Assembly: GCF_001440395.1 (NCBI RefSeq)
Contig: NZ_LLXZ01000080.1
Span: forward strand, 94,918-155,196
Direction of reading: 5' to 3'
DNA length: 60,279 bases
From: Bradyrhizobium jicamae
Lineage (GTDB): Bacteria; Pseudomonadota; Alphaproteobacteria; Rhizobiales; Xanthobacteraceae
In this document: positions 29,035-38,038 of the stretch, one piece after another
Layout of the letters: every line of letters starts with the position of its first letter
Numbering within the stretch: the stretch's first letter is position 1
The notes under the pieces: generated by a model
Database searches by the model: none
What the model was told of the DNA's origin: nothing
What the model saw: only the letters and a program-made list of their open reading frames with translations
Translations under genes and position numbers: made by a program

Positions 29035-29853
29035 TCAGTCTGCGTCGTCCTGAAGACCAGCCTTGGCGGACTTGCCGTCGCGCATTTTTGCCAGCGGCGC
29101 GGTATCCTTGATCAGGATGTTGGTCCCGTGCGTATCGAGCGCCCCCATCTCGGTAAGACGCTTGAGCGTGGTGGTCACCCATTGGCGCGTCACGCCTACC
29201 ATGTTCGCAAGGTCGGCATGGGTGAATGAGGCTGCGATCAATGTGCCGCCGTGCTCTTTGACGCCGTAAAGATCCGTCAAGTGCAGCAGCAGATGAGCGA
29301 GCCGCTCCGTTGGCGAGCGCGTGCCGAGCATCTGCGCCAGCGAGGAATAACAGCGTCCCTTGAAGCTGAGACCTTCGATGATGCCCAGCGCCAACGCAGG
29401 GATTTTCAGGACCATCTGGCGCAGCACGTCTCCGGGCAGATGCAGGACGGAACTGTTGATCGCAGCCGCGCCTGACCAGACGTGAATCCCCCGATTGAAC
29501 ACGTCGGGACCCCCGACGAAATTGCCGGGGTGCCAATAGGCCAACGTGATCTCGCGTCCAGAAGGGCCGATGTAGAAGACGCGGATGCGCCCGCTCTCGA
29601 CCAGATAGATGCCGTCCTGCGGGCTACCCTGACTGAAGACCTGCGCACCGCGGTAGTAGACCTTGTGCTTGCTGGCGCTGACGACCTGCTGGATTTCCGC
29701 CGCGGAAAGGCCTTGGAATAGTGGCGCCGGGCCGCCTCCCCGCGCTTTCTCGTCGGGCATCAGCATGGCGCCAAAACGAGCTTGGTCAGCCCAGCCGAGA
29801 TTGGCTCCCATCTTCCAGGTATTTGCCAGCTTGCCTGCCAAAAAGGCCTCCAT
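29035..29853 (-). CDS. Crp/Fnr-family transcriptional regulator
   Basis: A 272-residue regulator. The cyclic-nucleotide-binding-like fold spans about residues 45-160 (VYYRGAQVFSQGSPQDGIYLVESGRIRVFYIGPSGREITLAYWHPGNFVGG). The C-terminal HTH is FTHADLANMVGVTRQWVTTTLKRLTEMG. The N-terminal Cys cluster of oxygen-sensing FNR is absent and the phosphate-cassette of true CRP is not evident, so the effector is unknown. It lies between the amidase operon and the taurine-type transporter operon, both on the same strand, and could control either. Confidence 0.92.
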   Translation of the reverse strand: MEAFLAGKLANTWKMGANLGWADQARFGAMLMPDEKARGGGPAPLFQGLSAAEIQQVVSASKHKVYYRGAQVFSQGSPQDGIYLVESGRIRVFYIGPSGREITLAYWHPGNFVGGPDVFNRGIHVWSGAAAINSSVLHLPGDVLRQMVLKIPALALGIIEGLSFKGRCYSSLAQMLGTRSPTERLAHLLLHLTDLYGVKEHGGTLIAASFTHADLANMVGVTRQWVTTTLKRLTEMGALDTHGTNILIKDTAPLAKMRDGKSAKAGLQDDAD

Positions 29854-29907
29854 CGATGCAAGTTAAGCAAATCTTGCGCCAAGGAGTCGGCAAGAATGGG
29901 GAAGCTC

Positions 29908-29927
29908 CCCGCGCCGCTTGGCGCGGG
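29908..29927. terminator. GC-rich hairpin downstream of amiE
   Basis: CCCGCGCC and GGCGCGGG pair perfectly around a GCTT loop. It lies about 140 bases after the amidase stop on the minus strand. No T run follows, so a terminator role is plausible but not certain. Confidence 0.55.
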
Positions 29928-30063
29928 TGATCCTGCGGCCAGGATGCTCAGGGCGTAATTCCGGACACGTTTGTCGCAGCGTCCCCGCTTGACGTCAGGT
30001 TCAGAACTGGTCGCCTTGGCCTGCCCCAGAGGCCAAGCGACGCTGCTGGATAGCGCTGGGGCT

Positions 30064-31104
30064 CTAGTAATTGCTACCCGTCAGTTCGTTCGGGATGCCA
30101 TCGATCGGGCATTCGTCGGTGCCGACGGTCGGTCGCGTGAGCGCCTCGACCATTTCGCGGGTGCCTTCGGGGTCTGCGATCCACTTGGCGTAGAAATCGT
30201 ACGGGCACTCAGCGACGCCGCGCGTGCCTTCGCCGGAATTGATCATGCCGGTGTAGCCGCGATGCAGGAGCTTGTAGAGGTGGTTCTGCGACTGGTTGTT
30301 GCGGCGGGCATCGCGGATCAGATGTTTCGACAGCGCCGCGTACTGGATGCCGTACTCCTCTTCGCCCGTTTCGCCCAATGTGCGGCCGTCGAAGCCAATG
30401 ATGGCCGAGTGGCCGAAATAGGAATAGACGCCGTCGAAGCCGGCCGCATTGGCGACCGCGACATAGACGTTGTTGGCCCAGGCCATCGCCTTGGAAATCA
30501 GCACCTGCTGTTCCTTGGCCGGATACATGTAGCCCTGGCAGCGCACGATCAGCTCCGCGCCCTTCATGGCGCAGTCGCGCCAGATCTCCGGATAATTGCC
30601 GTCGTCGCAGATGATCAGGCTGACCTTCAGGCCCTTCGGTCCCTCGGAAACATAGGTGCACTTGCCGGGATACCAGCCTTCGATCGGCACCCACGGCATG
30701 ATCTTGCGATACTTCTGAACGATCTCGCCGTTGTCGTTCATCAGGATCAGGGTGTTGTACGGCGCCTTGTTGGGATGTTCTTCATGGCGCTCGCCGGTGA
30801 GCGAGAACACGCCCCACACCTTGGCCTTGCGGCAGGCTTCCGCGAAGATCGCCGTCTCTTCACCGGGGACCTGCGAGGCGGTCTCGTACATCTCCTTGGA
30901 GTCGTACATGATACCGTGGGTGGAATATTCCGGGAAGATCACGAGATCCATGCCCGGCAGCCCGAGCTTCATGCCGACGATCATGTCGGCGATCTTGCGG
31001 GCGTTATCGAGCACCTCGGCCTTGGTGTGCAGGCGCGGCATCTTGTAGTTCACGACTGCGACGCCGACCGTGTCGTTGCTGGAAGAAATATCACCGTGGA
31101 GCAT
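30064..31104 (-). CDS. amiE: Aliphatic amidase (acylamide amidohydrolase)
   Basis: A 346-residue nitrilase-superfamily enzyme with exactly the length of Pseudomonas aeruginosa AmiE and near-identical sequence blocks ([22 protein letters not shown]-like [26 protein letters not shown]). The catalytic triad falls at the same numbers: E59, K134, C166. It converts short aliphatic amides such as acetamide to acid and ammonia in the cytoplasm. AGAGG is seven bases upstream of the ATG. It is the last gene of the urt-fmd operon, after the FmdB gene. Its product ammonia fits nitrogen scavenging. Confidence 0.97.
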   Translation of the reverse strand: MLHGDISSSNDTVGVAVVNYKMPRLHTKAEVLDNARKIADMIVGMKLGLPGMDLVIFPEYSTHGIMYDSKEMYETASQVPGEETAIFAEACRKAKVWGVFSLTGERHEEHPNKAPYNTLILMNDNGEIVQKYRKIMPWVPIEGWYPGKCTYVSEGPKGLKVSLIICDDGNYPEIWRDCAMKGAELIVRCQGYMYPAKEQQVLISKAMAWANNVYVAVANAAGFDGVYSYFGHSAIIGFDGRTLGETGEEEYGIQYAALSKHLIRDARRNNQSQNHLYKLLHRGYTGMINSGEGTRGVAECPYDFYAKWIADPEGTREMVEALTRPTVGTDECPIDGIPNELTGSNY

Positions 31105-31147
31105 TGGATCGCCTCTTGTTCTGGTTAGGGTTTGACGGATCGCGCCG

Positions 31148-31495
31148 TTAGTGGCTGATCATCCAAGGCCGCGCGGTGGGAAAGCCCTTTGCGCCGCTCT
31201 TTGTCTTGGTCATCAGCCGCGCCGGCTTCTTCTTGCCGGTGGAACAGCAGCCGCAGCCGGGGCCGTGGGAAGCCTTGTATTCGGCAACCGTTTTCGGCGC
31301 GTGCGCGCTGCGCTCGTTGGTGGCGATCGCTTTGCGCTTGTCCGCTGGCATGCAGAAGAACGCCGGCGCAGTCAGGATCACGCGCGGCGATTCAGTGTCG
31401 CAGCGCGGGCAGTCCTGCGGCTCCTCATATTCGGACATCGGCCGGATGTCCGTGAACGGGCCACAATCGTTGCAGAGATATTCGTAGACGGGCAT
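31148..31495 (-). CDS. fmdB: FmdB-type zinc-ribbon protein
   Basis: A 115-residue protein starting [12 protein letters not shown], with CPRC 20-odd residues later: the FmdB/CxxC zinc ribbon. A further Cys-rich tail (GPGCGCC) precedes a basic C terminus ([16 protein letters not shown]). In Methylophilus, FmdB is encoded with formamidase and was proposed to regulate it. It lies between formamidase and amiE. It may bind RNA or DNA through the basic tail, or help metal insertion; the function of the family is not settled. Confidence 0.88.
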   Translation of the reverse strand: MPVYEYLCNDCGPFTDIRPMSEYEEPQDCPRCDTESPRVILTAPAFFCMPADKRKAIATNERSAHAPKTVAEYKASHGPGCGCCSTGKKKPARLMTKTKSGAKGFPTARPWMISH

Positions 31496-31518
31496 TTGGA
31501 TGTCCTCGAAGGCGATTA

Positions 31519-31590
31519 GCGAGAAGCGAATGGATAAGCCGCCGCGGATGCGGGGCGGCCAGCACGCATACCGTCCCGCATCCTTCTCGC
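31519..31590. other. Intercistronic inverted repeats between fmdA and fmdB
   Basis: Two nested stems are possible: GCGAGAAG (31519-31526) with CTTCTCGC (31583-31590), and GGATGCGGG (31546-31554) with CCCGCATCC (31575-31583). The structure fills the gap between the two genes and could stabilise the upstream formamidase message or lower downstream expression. Confidence 0.55.
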
Positions 31591-31597
31591 GCAGGGA

Positions 31598-32827
31598 TCA
31601 CTTGTCCGGCGAGATCGGCATCTGGATATCGCCTGTGATGTGTTTGATCGGACCCGCCGACGACGGCATGATGTCGAAGTCGAAGATCTCCGTCGGCAGC
31701 CACAGCGTAGCGCAGGCATTCGGCACGTCGACGACGCCAGAGATGTGGCCCTGGCACGGCGCGGTGCCGAGGATCGAATAGGCCTGCGCGCCGGAGTAAC
31801 CGAACTTCTTCAGGTACTCGATCGCGTTCAAGCAGGCCTGGCGGTAGGCGATGTGGACGTCGAGGTAATGCTGCTTGCCGGCTTCATCGACCGAGATGCC
31901 CTCGAAGATCAGATAATCCTTGTAGTTCGGCGTGATCGGCGACGGATTGAACACGGGATTCTTGATGCCGTATTTGGCGACGCCGTCCTTGATGACGTCG
32001 ACCTTCAGATGCAGCCAGCCGGCCATTTCGATCGCACCGCAGAAGGTGATTTCGCCGTCGCCCTGGCTGAAGTGCAAATCGCCCATCGAAAGGCCGCCGC
32101 CCGGCACATAGACCGGGAAGAAGATTTTTGAGCCGCGCGACAGGTCCTTGATGTCGCAATTGCCGCCATGCTCGCGCGGCGGCACGGTGCGCGCGCCCTC
32201 CGCACCGACCTTGGCCTTGGCATCGCCCTTGGCGCGGCCGGCATGCGCGGTCGCGGCGAACGGCGGATTGGCAAGGCCGGGCACGCGGGTCGGGTTGGTC
32301 GCGATCAGCGCGGTCTCGCGCTCGTTCCAGGTCGCAAGCAGTTTCGGGTCGGGCAGACAGCCGATCAGGCCGGGATGGATCAGGCCGGCAAAGTTCACGC
32401 CGGGCACGTGTCGCGACGAGGTGTAGAGGCCCTTGATGTCCCAGATCGACTTCTGCGCCAGCGGGAAATGATCGGTGAGGAAGCCGCCGCCGTTCTGCTT
32501 GGAGAAGAAGCCGTTAAAACCCCACAGGCTCTCCTTCAGCGGACCGACGTCGAGCAGATCGACCACGAGCAAGTCGCCAGGCTCTGCGCCCTTGACGCCG
32601 ATCGGGCCGGACAGGAAGTGCACGATCGAGAGATCGATATCGCGTACGTCATCGGCGGAATCGTTGTTCTTGATGAAGCCGCCGGTCCAGTCGTAGGTCT
32701 CGATGATGAAATCGTCGCCGGGATTGACCCACGCCACGATCGGGATGTCGGGGTGCCAGCGATTGTGGATCATGTCGTTCTCGTAGGCCGACTTGGTTAG
32801 ATCGACCTTGATCAGTGTCTCTGGCAT
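31598..32827 (-). CDS. fmdA: Formamidase (FmdA/AmdA family)
   Basis: A 409-residue acetamidase/formamidase-family enzyme that hydrolyses formamide to formate and ammonia. Recognisable segments are HNRWHPDIPIVAWVNPGDDF, GPIGVKGAEPGDLL, GGNCDIKDL, GGGLSMGDLHFSQGDGE and CGAIEM. Length matches the Methylophilus enzyme (about 407, from memory). AAGGGGAG precedes the ATG. It follows the Urt transporter ATPases, so the transporter probably supplies its substrate. Confidence 0.95.
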   Translation of the reverse strand: MPETLIKVDLTKSAYENDMIHNRWHPDIPIVAWVNPGDDFIIETYDWTGGFIKNNDSADDVRDIDLSIVHFLSGPIGVKGAEPGDLLVVDLLDVGPLKESLWGFNGFFSKQNGGGFLTDHFPLAQKSIWDIKGLYTSSRHVPGVNFAGLIHPGLIGCLPDPKLLATWNERETALIATNPTRVPGLANPPFAATAHAGRAKGDAKAKVGAEGARTVPPREHGGNCDIKDLSRGSKIFFPVYVPGGGLSMGDLHFSQGDGEITFCGAIEMAGWLHLKVDVIKDGVAKYGIKNPVFNPSPITPNYKDYLIFEGISVDEAGKQHYLDVHIAYRQACLNAIEYLKKFGYSGAQAYSILGTAPCQGHISGVVDVPNACATLWLPTEIFDFDIMPSSAGPIKHITGDIQMPISPDK

Positions 32828-32863
32828 CGATAGCTCCCCTTGTTAGACAGCACGGTTTACGAA

Positions 32864-33553
32864 TTAGACGGACAGATATTTCGAGACCTGCGCGGCATCG
32901 ACGCTATCGCGCGGGTCGTCGCGGACGATCTCGCCGTTCTCGATCACGAGCACACGGTCGGCGATATCGAGCGCAAAACTCAAGACCTGTTCGGAGACGA
33001 CAATCGACAGGCCGCGCTCGTCGCGGATGCGCTTCAGGGTCCGCGCCATTTCCTTGATGATCGACGGCTGAATGCCTTCGGTCGGCTCATCCAGCAGCAG
33101 CACTTTTGGTTTGGTGGCGAGCGCGCGCGCAATCGCGAGCTGCTGCTGCTGGCCGCCCGACAGATTGCCGCCGCGGCGGTTCTTCATCTCCAGCAGCACC
33201 GGAAACAGCTCGTAGATGTCATCGGGCACTTCCGAGCCGCCGGATACGACCAGGCCGGTCTCGATGTTCTCCTTCACCGTCATGGTGGAAAAGATCATGC
33301 GGCCCTGCGGCACATAGGCGAGGCCCTTTGCGACCCGCTCAAAACTCTGCATCGCGTTGAGCTCGGCGCCGTCCATTTTCACCGAACCGCTCTTCGCCGG
33401 CAGGATGCCCATCAGCGATTTCATCAGCGTGGTCTTGCCCATGCCGTTACGACCCATGATCGCCACGATCTCGTTGGGCGCCACCGAGACGTTGAGGCCG
33501 TGCAGCACTTCGCTCTGGCCGTAAGCGACGTGAAGATTCGAAATAGCCAGCAT
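32864..33553 (-). CDS. urtE: Urea/amide ABC transporter ATPase UrtE
   Basis: A 229-residue LivF-like ATPase. Walker A is GRNGMGKTT, the signature is LSGGQQQQLAIARAL, Walker B is VLLLDEPTEGI. The IQPSIIKEM sequence after Walker B is characteristic of UrtE. It follows urtD by 11 bases. With UrtD it powers uptake of urea or short amides through UrtB and UrtC. Confidence 0.94.
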   Translation of the reverse strand: MLAISNLHVAYGQSEVLHGLNVSVAPNEIVAIMGRNGMGKTTLMKSLMGILPAKSGSVKMDGAELNAMQSFERVAKGLAYVPQGRMIFSTMTVKENIETGLVVSGGSEVPDDIYELFPVLLEMKNRRGGNLSGGQQQQLAIARALATKPKVLLLDEPTEGIQPSIIKEMARTLKRIRDERGLSIVVSEQVLSFALDIADRVLVIENGEIVRDDPRDSVDAAQVSKYLSV

Positions 33554-33564
33554 GCCTGTGCTCC

Positions 33565-34320
33565 TTAATGCCCGAGGTAAACTTCAATGACCTTCGGATC
33601 GTTCTTGACCTTCTCCATCGTCCCCTCCGACAAGATCTGGCCCTGGTGAAGCACCGTGACCTTGTGGGCGATGTCCTCGACGAATTTCATGTCGTGCTCG
33701 ATCACCAGCACCGAGCGGTCCTTGATGATGCGGTTCAGAAGCTCGGCGGTCTTGGCGCGCTCGCTGACGCTCATGCCGGCTACCGGCTCGTCGAGCATCA
33801 GGAGCTCCGGGTCCTGGATCAGCAGCATGCCGATCTCGAGCCATTGCTTCTGGCCGTGGCTGAGCTGGTCGGCATAGGTGTCGAGGCGATCTTTCAGGAA
33901 GATCATCTCGGCGACCTCCTCGACGCGTTCCTTGACCGCCGCGTCTCGCTGGAAGGCGAGCGAACCGAACACCGTGCGGCCGCGCGGGTATGAAATCTCG
34001 AGGTTCTCGAACACGGTGAGGTCTTCGAACACCGACGGCGTCTGGAACTTGCGCCCCACCCCGGTCTGCACGATCTGGTTCTCTTTCAGCTTCGTCAGCT
34101 CCTTGCCGCGAAACTGGATCGAGCCTGAGGTCGCCTTGGTCTTTCCGCAGATCAGGTCGAGCACCGTGGTCTTGCCGGCGCCGTTGGGTCCGATGATGAC
34201 GCGGATCTCGTTCTCCTCGACATAGAACGAGAGATTGTTCACGGCCTTGAAGCCGTCGAACGACACGGTGAGGCCCTCGACCGCGAGCAGGAAGGGTTTG
34301 GGCTGGTGACCGATGAGCAT
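33565..34320 (-). CDS. urtD: Urea/amide ABC transporter ATPase UrtD
   Basis: A 251-residue LivG-like ATPase. Walker A is GPNGAGKTT, the signature is LSHGQKQWLEIGMLL (the HGQKQ form is typical of UrtD), and Walker B is LLMLDEPVAGM. The ATG at 34320 has GGAAAT upstream. The junction with urtC contains a 56-base tandem duplication, so a second, mutated copy of the start region (ATACTC) lies upstream. Confidence 0.94.
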   Translation of the reverse strand: MLIGHQPKPFLLAVEGLTVSFDGFKAVNNLSFYVEENEIRVIIGPNGAGKTTVLDLICGKTKATSGSIQFRGKELTKLKENQIVQTGVGRKFQTPSVFEDLTVFENLEISYPRGRTVFGSLAFQRDAAVKERVEEVAEMIFLKDRLDTYADQLSHGQKQWLEIGMLLIQDPELLMLDEPVAGMSVSERAKTAELLNRIIKDRSVLVIEHDMKFVEDIAHKVTVLHQGQILSEGTMEKVKNDPKVIEVYLGH

Positions 34321-34416
34321 GATCTATTTCCTCATTTCGCCAGTTGGGCATCGGCACCGAGGTGACCGATGAGTATGATCTATCTCCTCACTCCGCCGGT
34401 GCGCCGTCAGCGACGG
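34305..34416. repeat. 56-bp tandem duplication at the urtC/urtD junction
   Basis: Bases 34305-34341 and 34361-34397 are near-identical (37 bases, four differences) with a period of 56; the remaining 19 bases of each unit are only weakly similar. On the coding strand each copy holds a stop, a GGAG/GGAA ribosome site and the first UrtD codons. The upstream copy has ATA instead of ATG. Confidence 0.75.
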
Positions 34417-35527
34417 AATTCCAGCCGTCTTTAGGTTTTGATTTGCGCGATGCCAGCAGCCGGTCGATGCGCGGCTGAACGTAATCGGCCCAGATTCCCG
34501 ACAGGCCGTTCGGGAAGGCCAGCACGACCGCGATGAACAGCGCGCCGAGGCCGAACAACCAGAGTTGCGGGAAGGATTCGGAGAGGCCGGTCTTGGCAAA
34601 ATTGACCAGCAGAGAGCCCCACACCGCGCCGAAGATCGACATCCGCCCGCCGACCGCCGTGTAGATCACCATCTCGATCGACGGCACGATGCCTACAAAG
34701 GACGGTGACATGAAGCCGACATTGAGCGCGAACATGGCGCCGCCGATCGCGGCGAAGACCGCGGCCATGCAGAAGGCAAAGATCTTGAAGTTGGCGACGC
34801 TGTAGCCGGAAAAGCGGACGCGGTCTTCCTGCTCGCGCATCGCCACCAGGATACGGCCGAGCTTGGTCAGGCGGATGAACTGCGCGATGCCGATGCAGGC
34901 GAACAGCAGCACGACCTCGACGAAATAGAGGATGACCTTGGCGTGGTCGGGACGGATGTCCCAGCCCTTCAGCGTGCGCAGGTCGGTCATGCCGTTGATG
35001 CCGCCGGTATAGCCCTGCTGTCCCACGATCAGGATGGTCAGGATCGCGGCGACGGCCTGGGTGATGATCGCGAAGTAGGTGCCGCCGACACGACGCTTGA
35101 ACATCGCAGTGCCGATGATCAGGGCGAACAGGCTGGGCACCAGGATGATGGCGGCGATGGTAAAGGTGAGACTGTGGAACGGCTGCCAGAACAGCGGCAG
35201 CGCAGTGATCTGATTCCAGTCCATGAAATCCGGAATGCCGGGTGTGGATTGGATCTTGGTGTTCTCGACGCTGGAGGCTTCCAGCTTGAGGAACATCGCC
35301 ATGCAGTAGCCGCCAAGGCCGAAGAACACCCCCTGCCCCAGGCTCAGAATGCCGCCATAGCCCCAGCACAGCACGAGCCCGATCGCGACAAAGGCGTAGG
35401 TCAGATATTTCGCGACCAGGTTGAGGCGGAACACGTCCAGCGACAGCGGCAGGATCACGAACAGGATGGCGGCGAGCGCAATGAAGCCGATGAGCTCGGA
35501 TCGATTGAAAAAGCGTGAGTTGATCAT
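34388..35527 (-). CDS. urtC: Urea/amide ABC transporter permease UrtC
   Basis: A 379-residue LivM-like inner-membrane permease with about ten hydrophobic segments. Family segments include CWGYGGILSLGQGVFFGLGGY, TDLRTLKGWD and FVGIVPSIEMVIYTAVGGR. It overlaps nothing upstream (18 bases after urtB) and ends at a TGA inside the tandem duplication that precedes urtD. The C-terminal tail (SRKSKPKDGWNS) is cytoplasmic. Confidence 0.94.
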   Translation of the reverse strand: MINSRFFNRSELIGFIALAAILFVILPLSLDVFRLNLVAKYLTYAFVAIGLVLCWGYGGILSLGQGVFFGLGGYCMAMFLKLEASSVENTKIQSTPGIPDFMDWNQITALPLFWQPFHSLTFTIAAIILVPSLFALIIGTAMFKRRVGGTYFAIITQAVAAILTILIVGQQGYTGGINGMTDLRTLKGWDIRPDHAKVILYFVEVVLLFACIGIAQFIRLTKLGRILVAMREQEDRVRFSGYSVANFKIFAFCMAAVFAAIGGAMFALNVGFMSPSFVGIVPSIEMVIYTAVGGRMSIFGAVWGSLLVNFAKTGLSESFPQLWLFGLGALFIAVVLAFPNGLSGIWADYVQPRIDRLLASRKSKPKDGWNSVADGAPAE

Positions 35528-35545
35528 GATCGTGCCTGCTCTCTG

Positions 35546-36472
35546 TTATTTTCGGACTTTGAGGGCGAACAGGCCTTGCGGCCGCAGCATCAGAATTCCG
35601 ACCACAGCGAGCAGCGTGAGCACCTTTGCCATCGAGCCCGACGTGAAGAATTCCAGCGTCGACTGGGTCTGCGAGATCGAGAAGGCGGAGGCGATGGTGC
35701 CGAGCAGGCTGGCGGCGCCGCCGAACACGACAACCAGGAAAGTATCGACGATGTAGAGCTGGCCTGAGGTGGGCCCGGTCGAGCCGATCATGGTGAAGGC
35801 GCTTCCGGCGATACCGGCGATACCGCAGCCGAGCCCGAAGGTGTAGCGGTCAACCTTCTCGGTATTGATGCCGACGGCGCCGGCCATGATGCGGTTCTGC
35901 ACCACGGCGCGGACCTGACGGCCCCAGCGCGACTTGTACAGGACGTAAGCGACCACGACGGTGATCAGCACCGTCAGGCCCATCACGAAGACGCCGTTGA
36001 TCGGGACCTCGATGCTGTCGGTCACCTTGAGCGAACCCAGCATCCATTGCGGCAGTTCGACGCCGACCTCGCGCGGGCCGAACACCGAGCGATAGGTCTG
36101 CTGCAGCATCAGGCTGAGGCCCCAGGTGGCGAGCAGCGTATCGAGCGGTCTTTTATAGAGGTGCCGTATCAGCACCCATTCCACCAGCATCCCCAGCGCG
36201 CCGGAGGCCAGGAAGGCCAGTATCATCGCGAGGAAGAAATAGCCGCTGAACAAGCTCGGAAGGTAGGACTGGAACGTATTCGACGTCAGCCATGTGACGT
36301 AGGCGCCGAGGATCATGAACTCGCCATGCGCCATGTTGATGACGCCCATCTGGCCGAAGATGATCGCCAGCCCCAGCGCCATCAGCACGTAGACGGAAAA
36401 CAGGACCAGGCCCGCAAAGCCCTGCATGACGAAGATGGAGCCCAGGTCGCCAATCGAGTAGTCACCGAACAT
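35546..36472 (-). CDS. urtB: Urea/amide ABC transporter permease UrtB
   Basis: A 308-residue LivH-like permease. Segments VLMALGLAIIFGQMGVINMAHGEFMILGAY and LDTLLATWGLSLMLQQTYR are typical. It has eight or so membrane spans. I chose the ATG at 36472 (MFGDYSIGD) with GGAG eight bases upstream; a longer frame reaches 36517 but runs into the hairpin that separates it from urtA. It lacks the long periplasmic N-terminal domain found in some UrtB proteins. Confidence 0.93.
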   Translation of the reverse strand: MFGDYSIGDLGSIFVMQGFAGLVLFSVYVLMALGLAIIFGQMGVINMAHGEFMILGAYVTWLTSNTFQSYLPSLFSGYFFLAMILAFLASGALGMLVEWVLIRHLYKRPLDTLLATWGLSLMLQQTYRSVFGPREVGVELPQWMLGSLKVTDSIEVPINGVFVMGLTVLITVVVAYVLYKSRWGRQVRAVVQNRIMAGAVGINTEKVDRYTFGLGCGIAGIAGSAFTMIGSTGPTSGQLYIVDTFLVVVFGGAASLLGTIASAFSISQTQSTLEFFTSGSMAKVLTLLAVVGILMLRPQGLFALKVRK

Positions 36473-36500
36473 CGATGTTTCTCCGTCGAGGGGATAAAGT

Positions 36501-36532
36501 CCCCGCGCCGCGAGCAAAGTCGCGACGCGGGG
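36501..36532. other. Intercistronic hairpin between urtA and urtB
   Basis: CCCCGCG (36501-36507) pairs with CGCGGGG (36526-36532), and CGCGA with TCGCG inside, around a six-base loop. Stable hairpins after a binding-protein gene commonly protect its message, giving more binding protein than permease. No T run is present. Confidence 0.7.
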
Positions 36533-36604
36533 TCGTCAAGCGCGGATTGACGGTCCACGCCAGGGAGCTCTTGCTCGGAAAGCTTGCGGTGAGTCCGCTT
36601 GCGC

Positions 36605-37864
36605 TTACTGGTAGCCCTTCGGGAACGGATCGGGCTCGACGAGGTCCGACGTCTCGAAGATCAGCTCGAACTGGCCATCGAGCTTGGCGCGACCGACCCG
36701 GGTCTTCGACCAGAGGTGATGATTTTCATGGATGCGCACATAGCCTTCGGGCGCTTCCTTGAATTCGACGCCGGGCGAGGCGGCTGCGATCTTGTCGACG
36801 TCGAAGCTGCCGGCCTTCTCGACGGTCAGCTTCCACAGCCACGGGCCGAGATAGCCGGCCTGCGTGACGTCGCCGATCACGGTCTTCTCGCCCCACAGTT
36901 TCTTGAAGGCCGGCACGAAGGCCTTGTTGTTGGCATTGTCGAGTGACTGGAAGTACTTCATGCAGGCATAGGCGCCCGCGATGTTCTCGCCGCCGATGCC
37001 GTCGATTTCGTCCTCGGTGACCGAGATCGTGAGCAGCGCCTGCTTCGAGAGATCGACGCCCGCCGCCTTGAGCTGCTTGTAGAACGCGACGTTCGAACCG
37101 CCGACCACGTCGGTGAAGATGACGTCGGGCTTGGTCAGCTTGATCTTGTTGATGACCGAATTGAACTGGGTGCTGCCGAGCGCGTAATATTCCTCGCCGA
37201 CGACCTTGCCCTTCAGCACGTTCTCGACGTGCTTGCGCGCGATCTTGTTCGAGGTGCGCGGCCAGATGTAGTCCGAGCCGATGAAGAAGAACGATTTGGC
37301 GCCCTTCTCCTTGGCGATCCAGTTGAGGCCGGCGAGAATCTGCTGGGTGGCTTCCTGGCCGGTATAGATGACGTTCTTGGACTGCTCGAGGCCTTCATAG
37401 AAGGTCGGATAATAGAGCATGCCGTTATACTGCTCGACGACCGGCAGCACCGCCTTGCGCGAGGCCGAGGTCCAGCAGCCCATGATCGCGGCGACCTTGT
37501 CGTTGACGAGAAGCTTCTTGGCCTTTTCGGCAAAGGTCGGCCAGTCGCTGGCGCCGTCTTCCTGGATGAACTTGATCTTGCGCCCGAGCACGCCGCCCAT
37601 GGCGTTGATCTGTTCGATCGCGAGCTTTTCGGCCTGGATCGAGCCGGTCTCCGAGATCGCCATCGTGCCGGTGGCGGAGTGCAGAATGCCGACGGTGACT
37701 TCCGTATCGGTGACCGCGAGGCCCGTGGTGTTGACCACGGAGGTAGCAGGACCTGCCCCGAAAGATGGTCGCGGAAGGATCGAAATGAGCGGCAAGGCCG
37801 CCGCGCCCATCAGCAATTTGCGGCGAAGCGGCGACTGCAAGCCCTTGTTTGGTTCGTCTGACAT
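36605..37864 (-). CDS. urtA: Urea/short-amide ABC transporter substrate-binding protein
   Basis: A 419-residue periplasmic protein of the LivJ/AmiC/UrtA class. The N terminus has a twin-arginine-like signal (LRRKLLMGAAALPLISIL), then VTVGILHSATGTMAISETG, the start of the ligand domain. Other family segments are MGCWTSASRKAVLPVVEQYNG, YPTFYEGLEQSKNVIYTG and FIGSDYIWPRTSN. The ATG at 37864 is preceded by GGGG. As the first gene of the operon it sets specificity; UrtA and formamide-binding FmdD are close relatives, so urea, formamide or acetamide are all possible. Confidence 0.94.
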   Translation of the reverse strand: MSDEPNKGLQSPLRRKLLMGAAALPLISILPRPSFGAGPATSVVNTTGLAVTDTEVTVGILHSATGTMAISETGSIQAEKLAIEQINAMGGVLGRKIKFIQEDGASDWPTFAEKAKKLLVNDKVAAIMGCWTSASRKAVLPVVEQYNGMLYYPTFYEGLEQSKNVIYTGQEATQQILAGLNWIAKEKGAKSFFFIGSDYIWPRTSNKIARKHVENVLKGKVVGEEYYALGSTQFNSVINKIKLTKPDVIFTDVVGGSNVAFYKQLKAAGVDLSKQALLTISVTEDEIDGIGGENIAGAYACMKYFQSLDNANNKAFVPAFKKLWGEKTVIGDVTQAGYLGPWLWKLTVEKAGSFDVDKIAAASPGVEFKEAPEGYVRIHENHHLWSKTRVGRAKLDGQFELIFETSDLVEPDPFPKGYQ

Positions 37865-38038
37865 GAGCACCCCATTTTTGTTTCGAGAACGCTTATTGGT
37901 CAGGCGAGGATTGCCCAGAATTGTGCACTGCACAGATACGTGGGATTGCGTATACTGCACCGCAAAATAGCGACGTAGGTTTTGGTACGGAGTTTGCTGG
38001 CTGGACGGGGGTCGGCTGAACTGGGCAGGAGCAAATAG
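37865..38038. promoter_or_regulatory. Divergent urt / sensor-kinase control region
   Basis: This 174-base gap holds the promoters of urtA (minus) and the transporter-kinase gene (plus). It contains a perfect inverted repeat GTGCA-C-TGCAC (37923-37933) and a second ACTGCAC at 37954-37960, 27 bases after the first. They are candidate operators for the LuxR-type regulator or a nitrogen regulator. I found no clear -24/-12 sequence. Confidence 0.5.
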
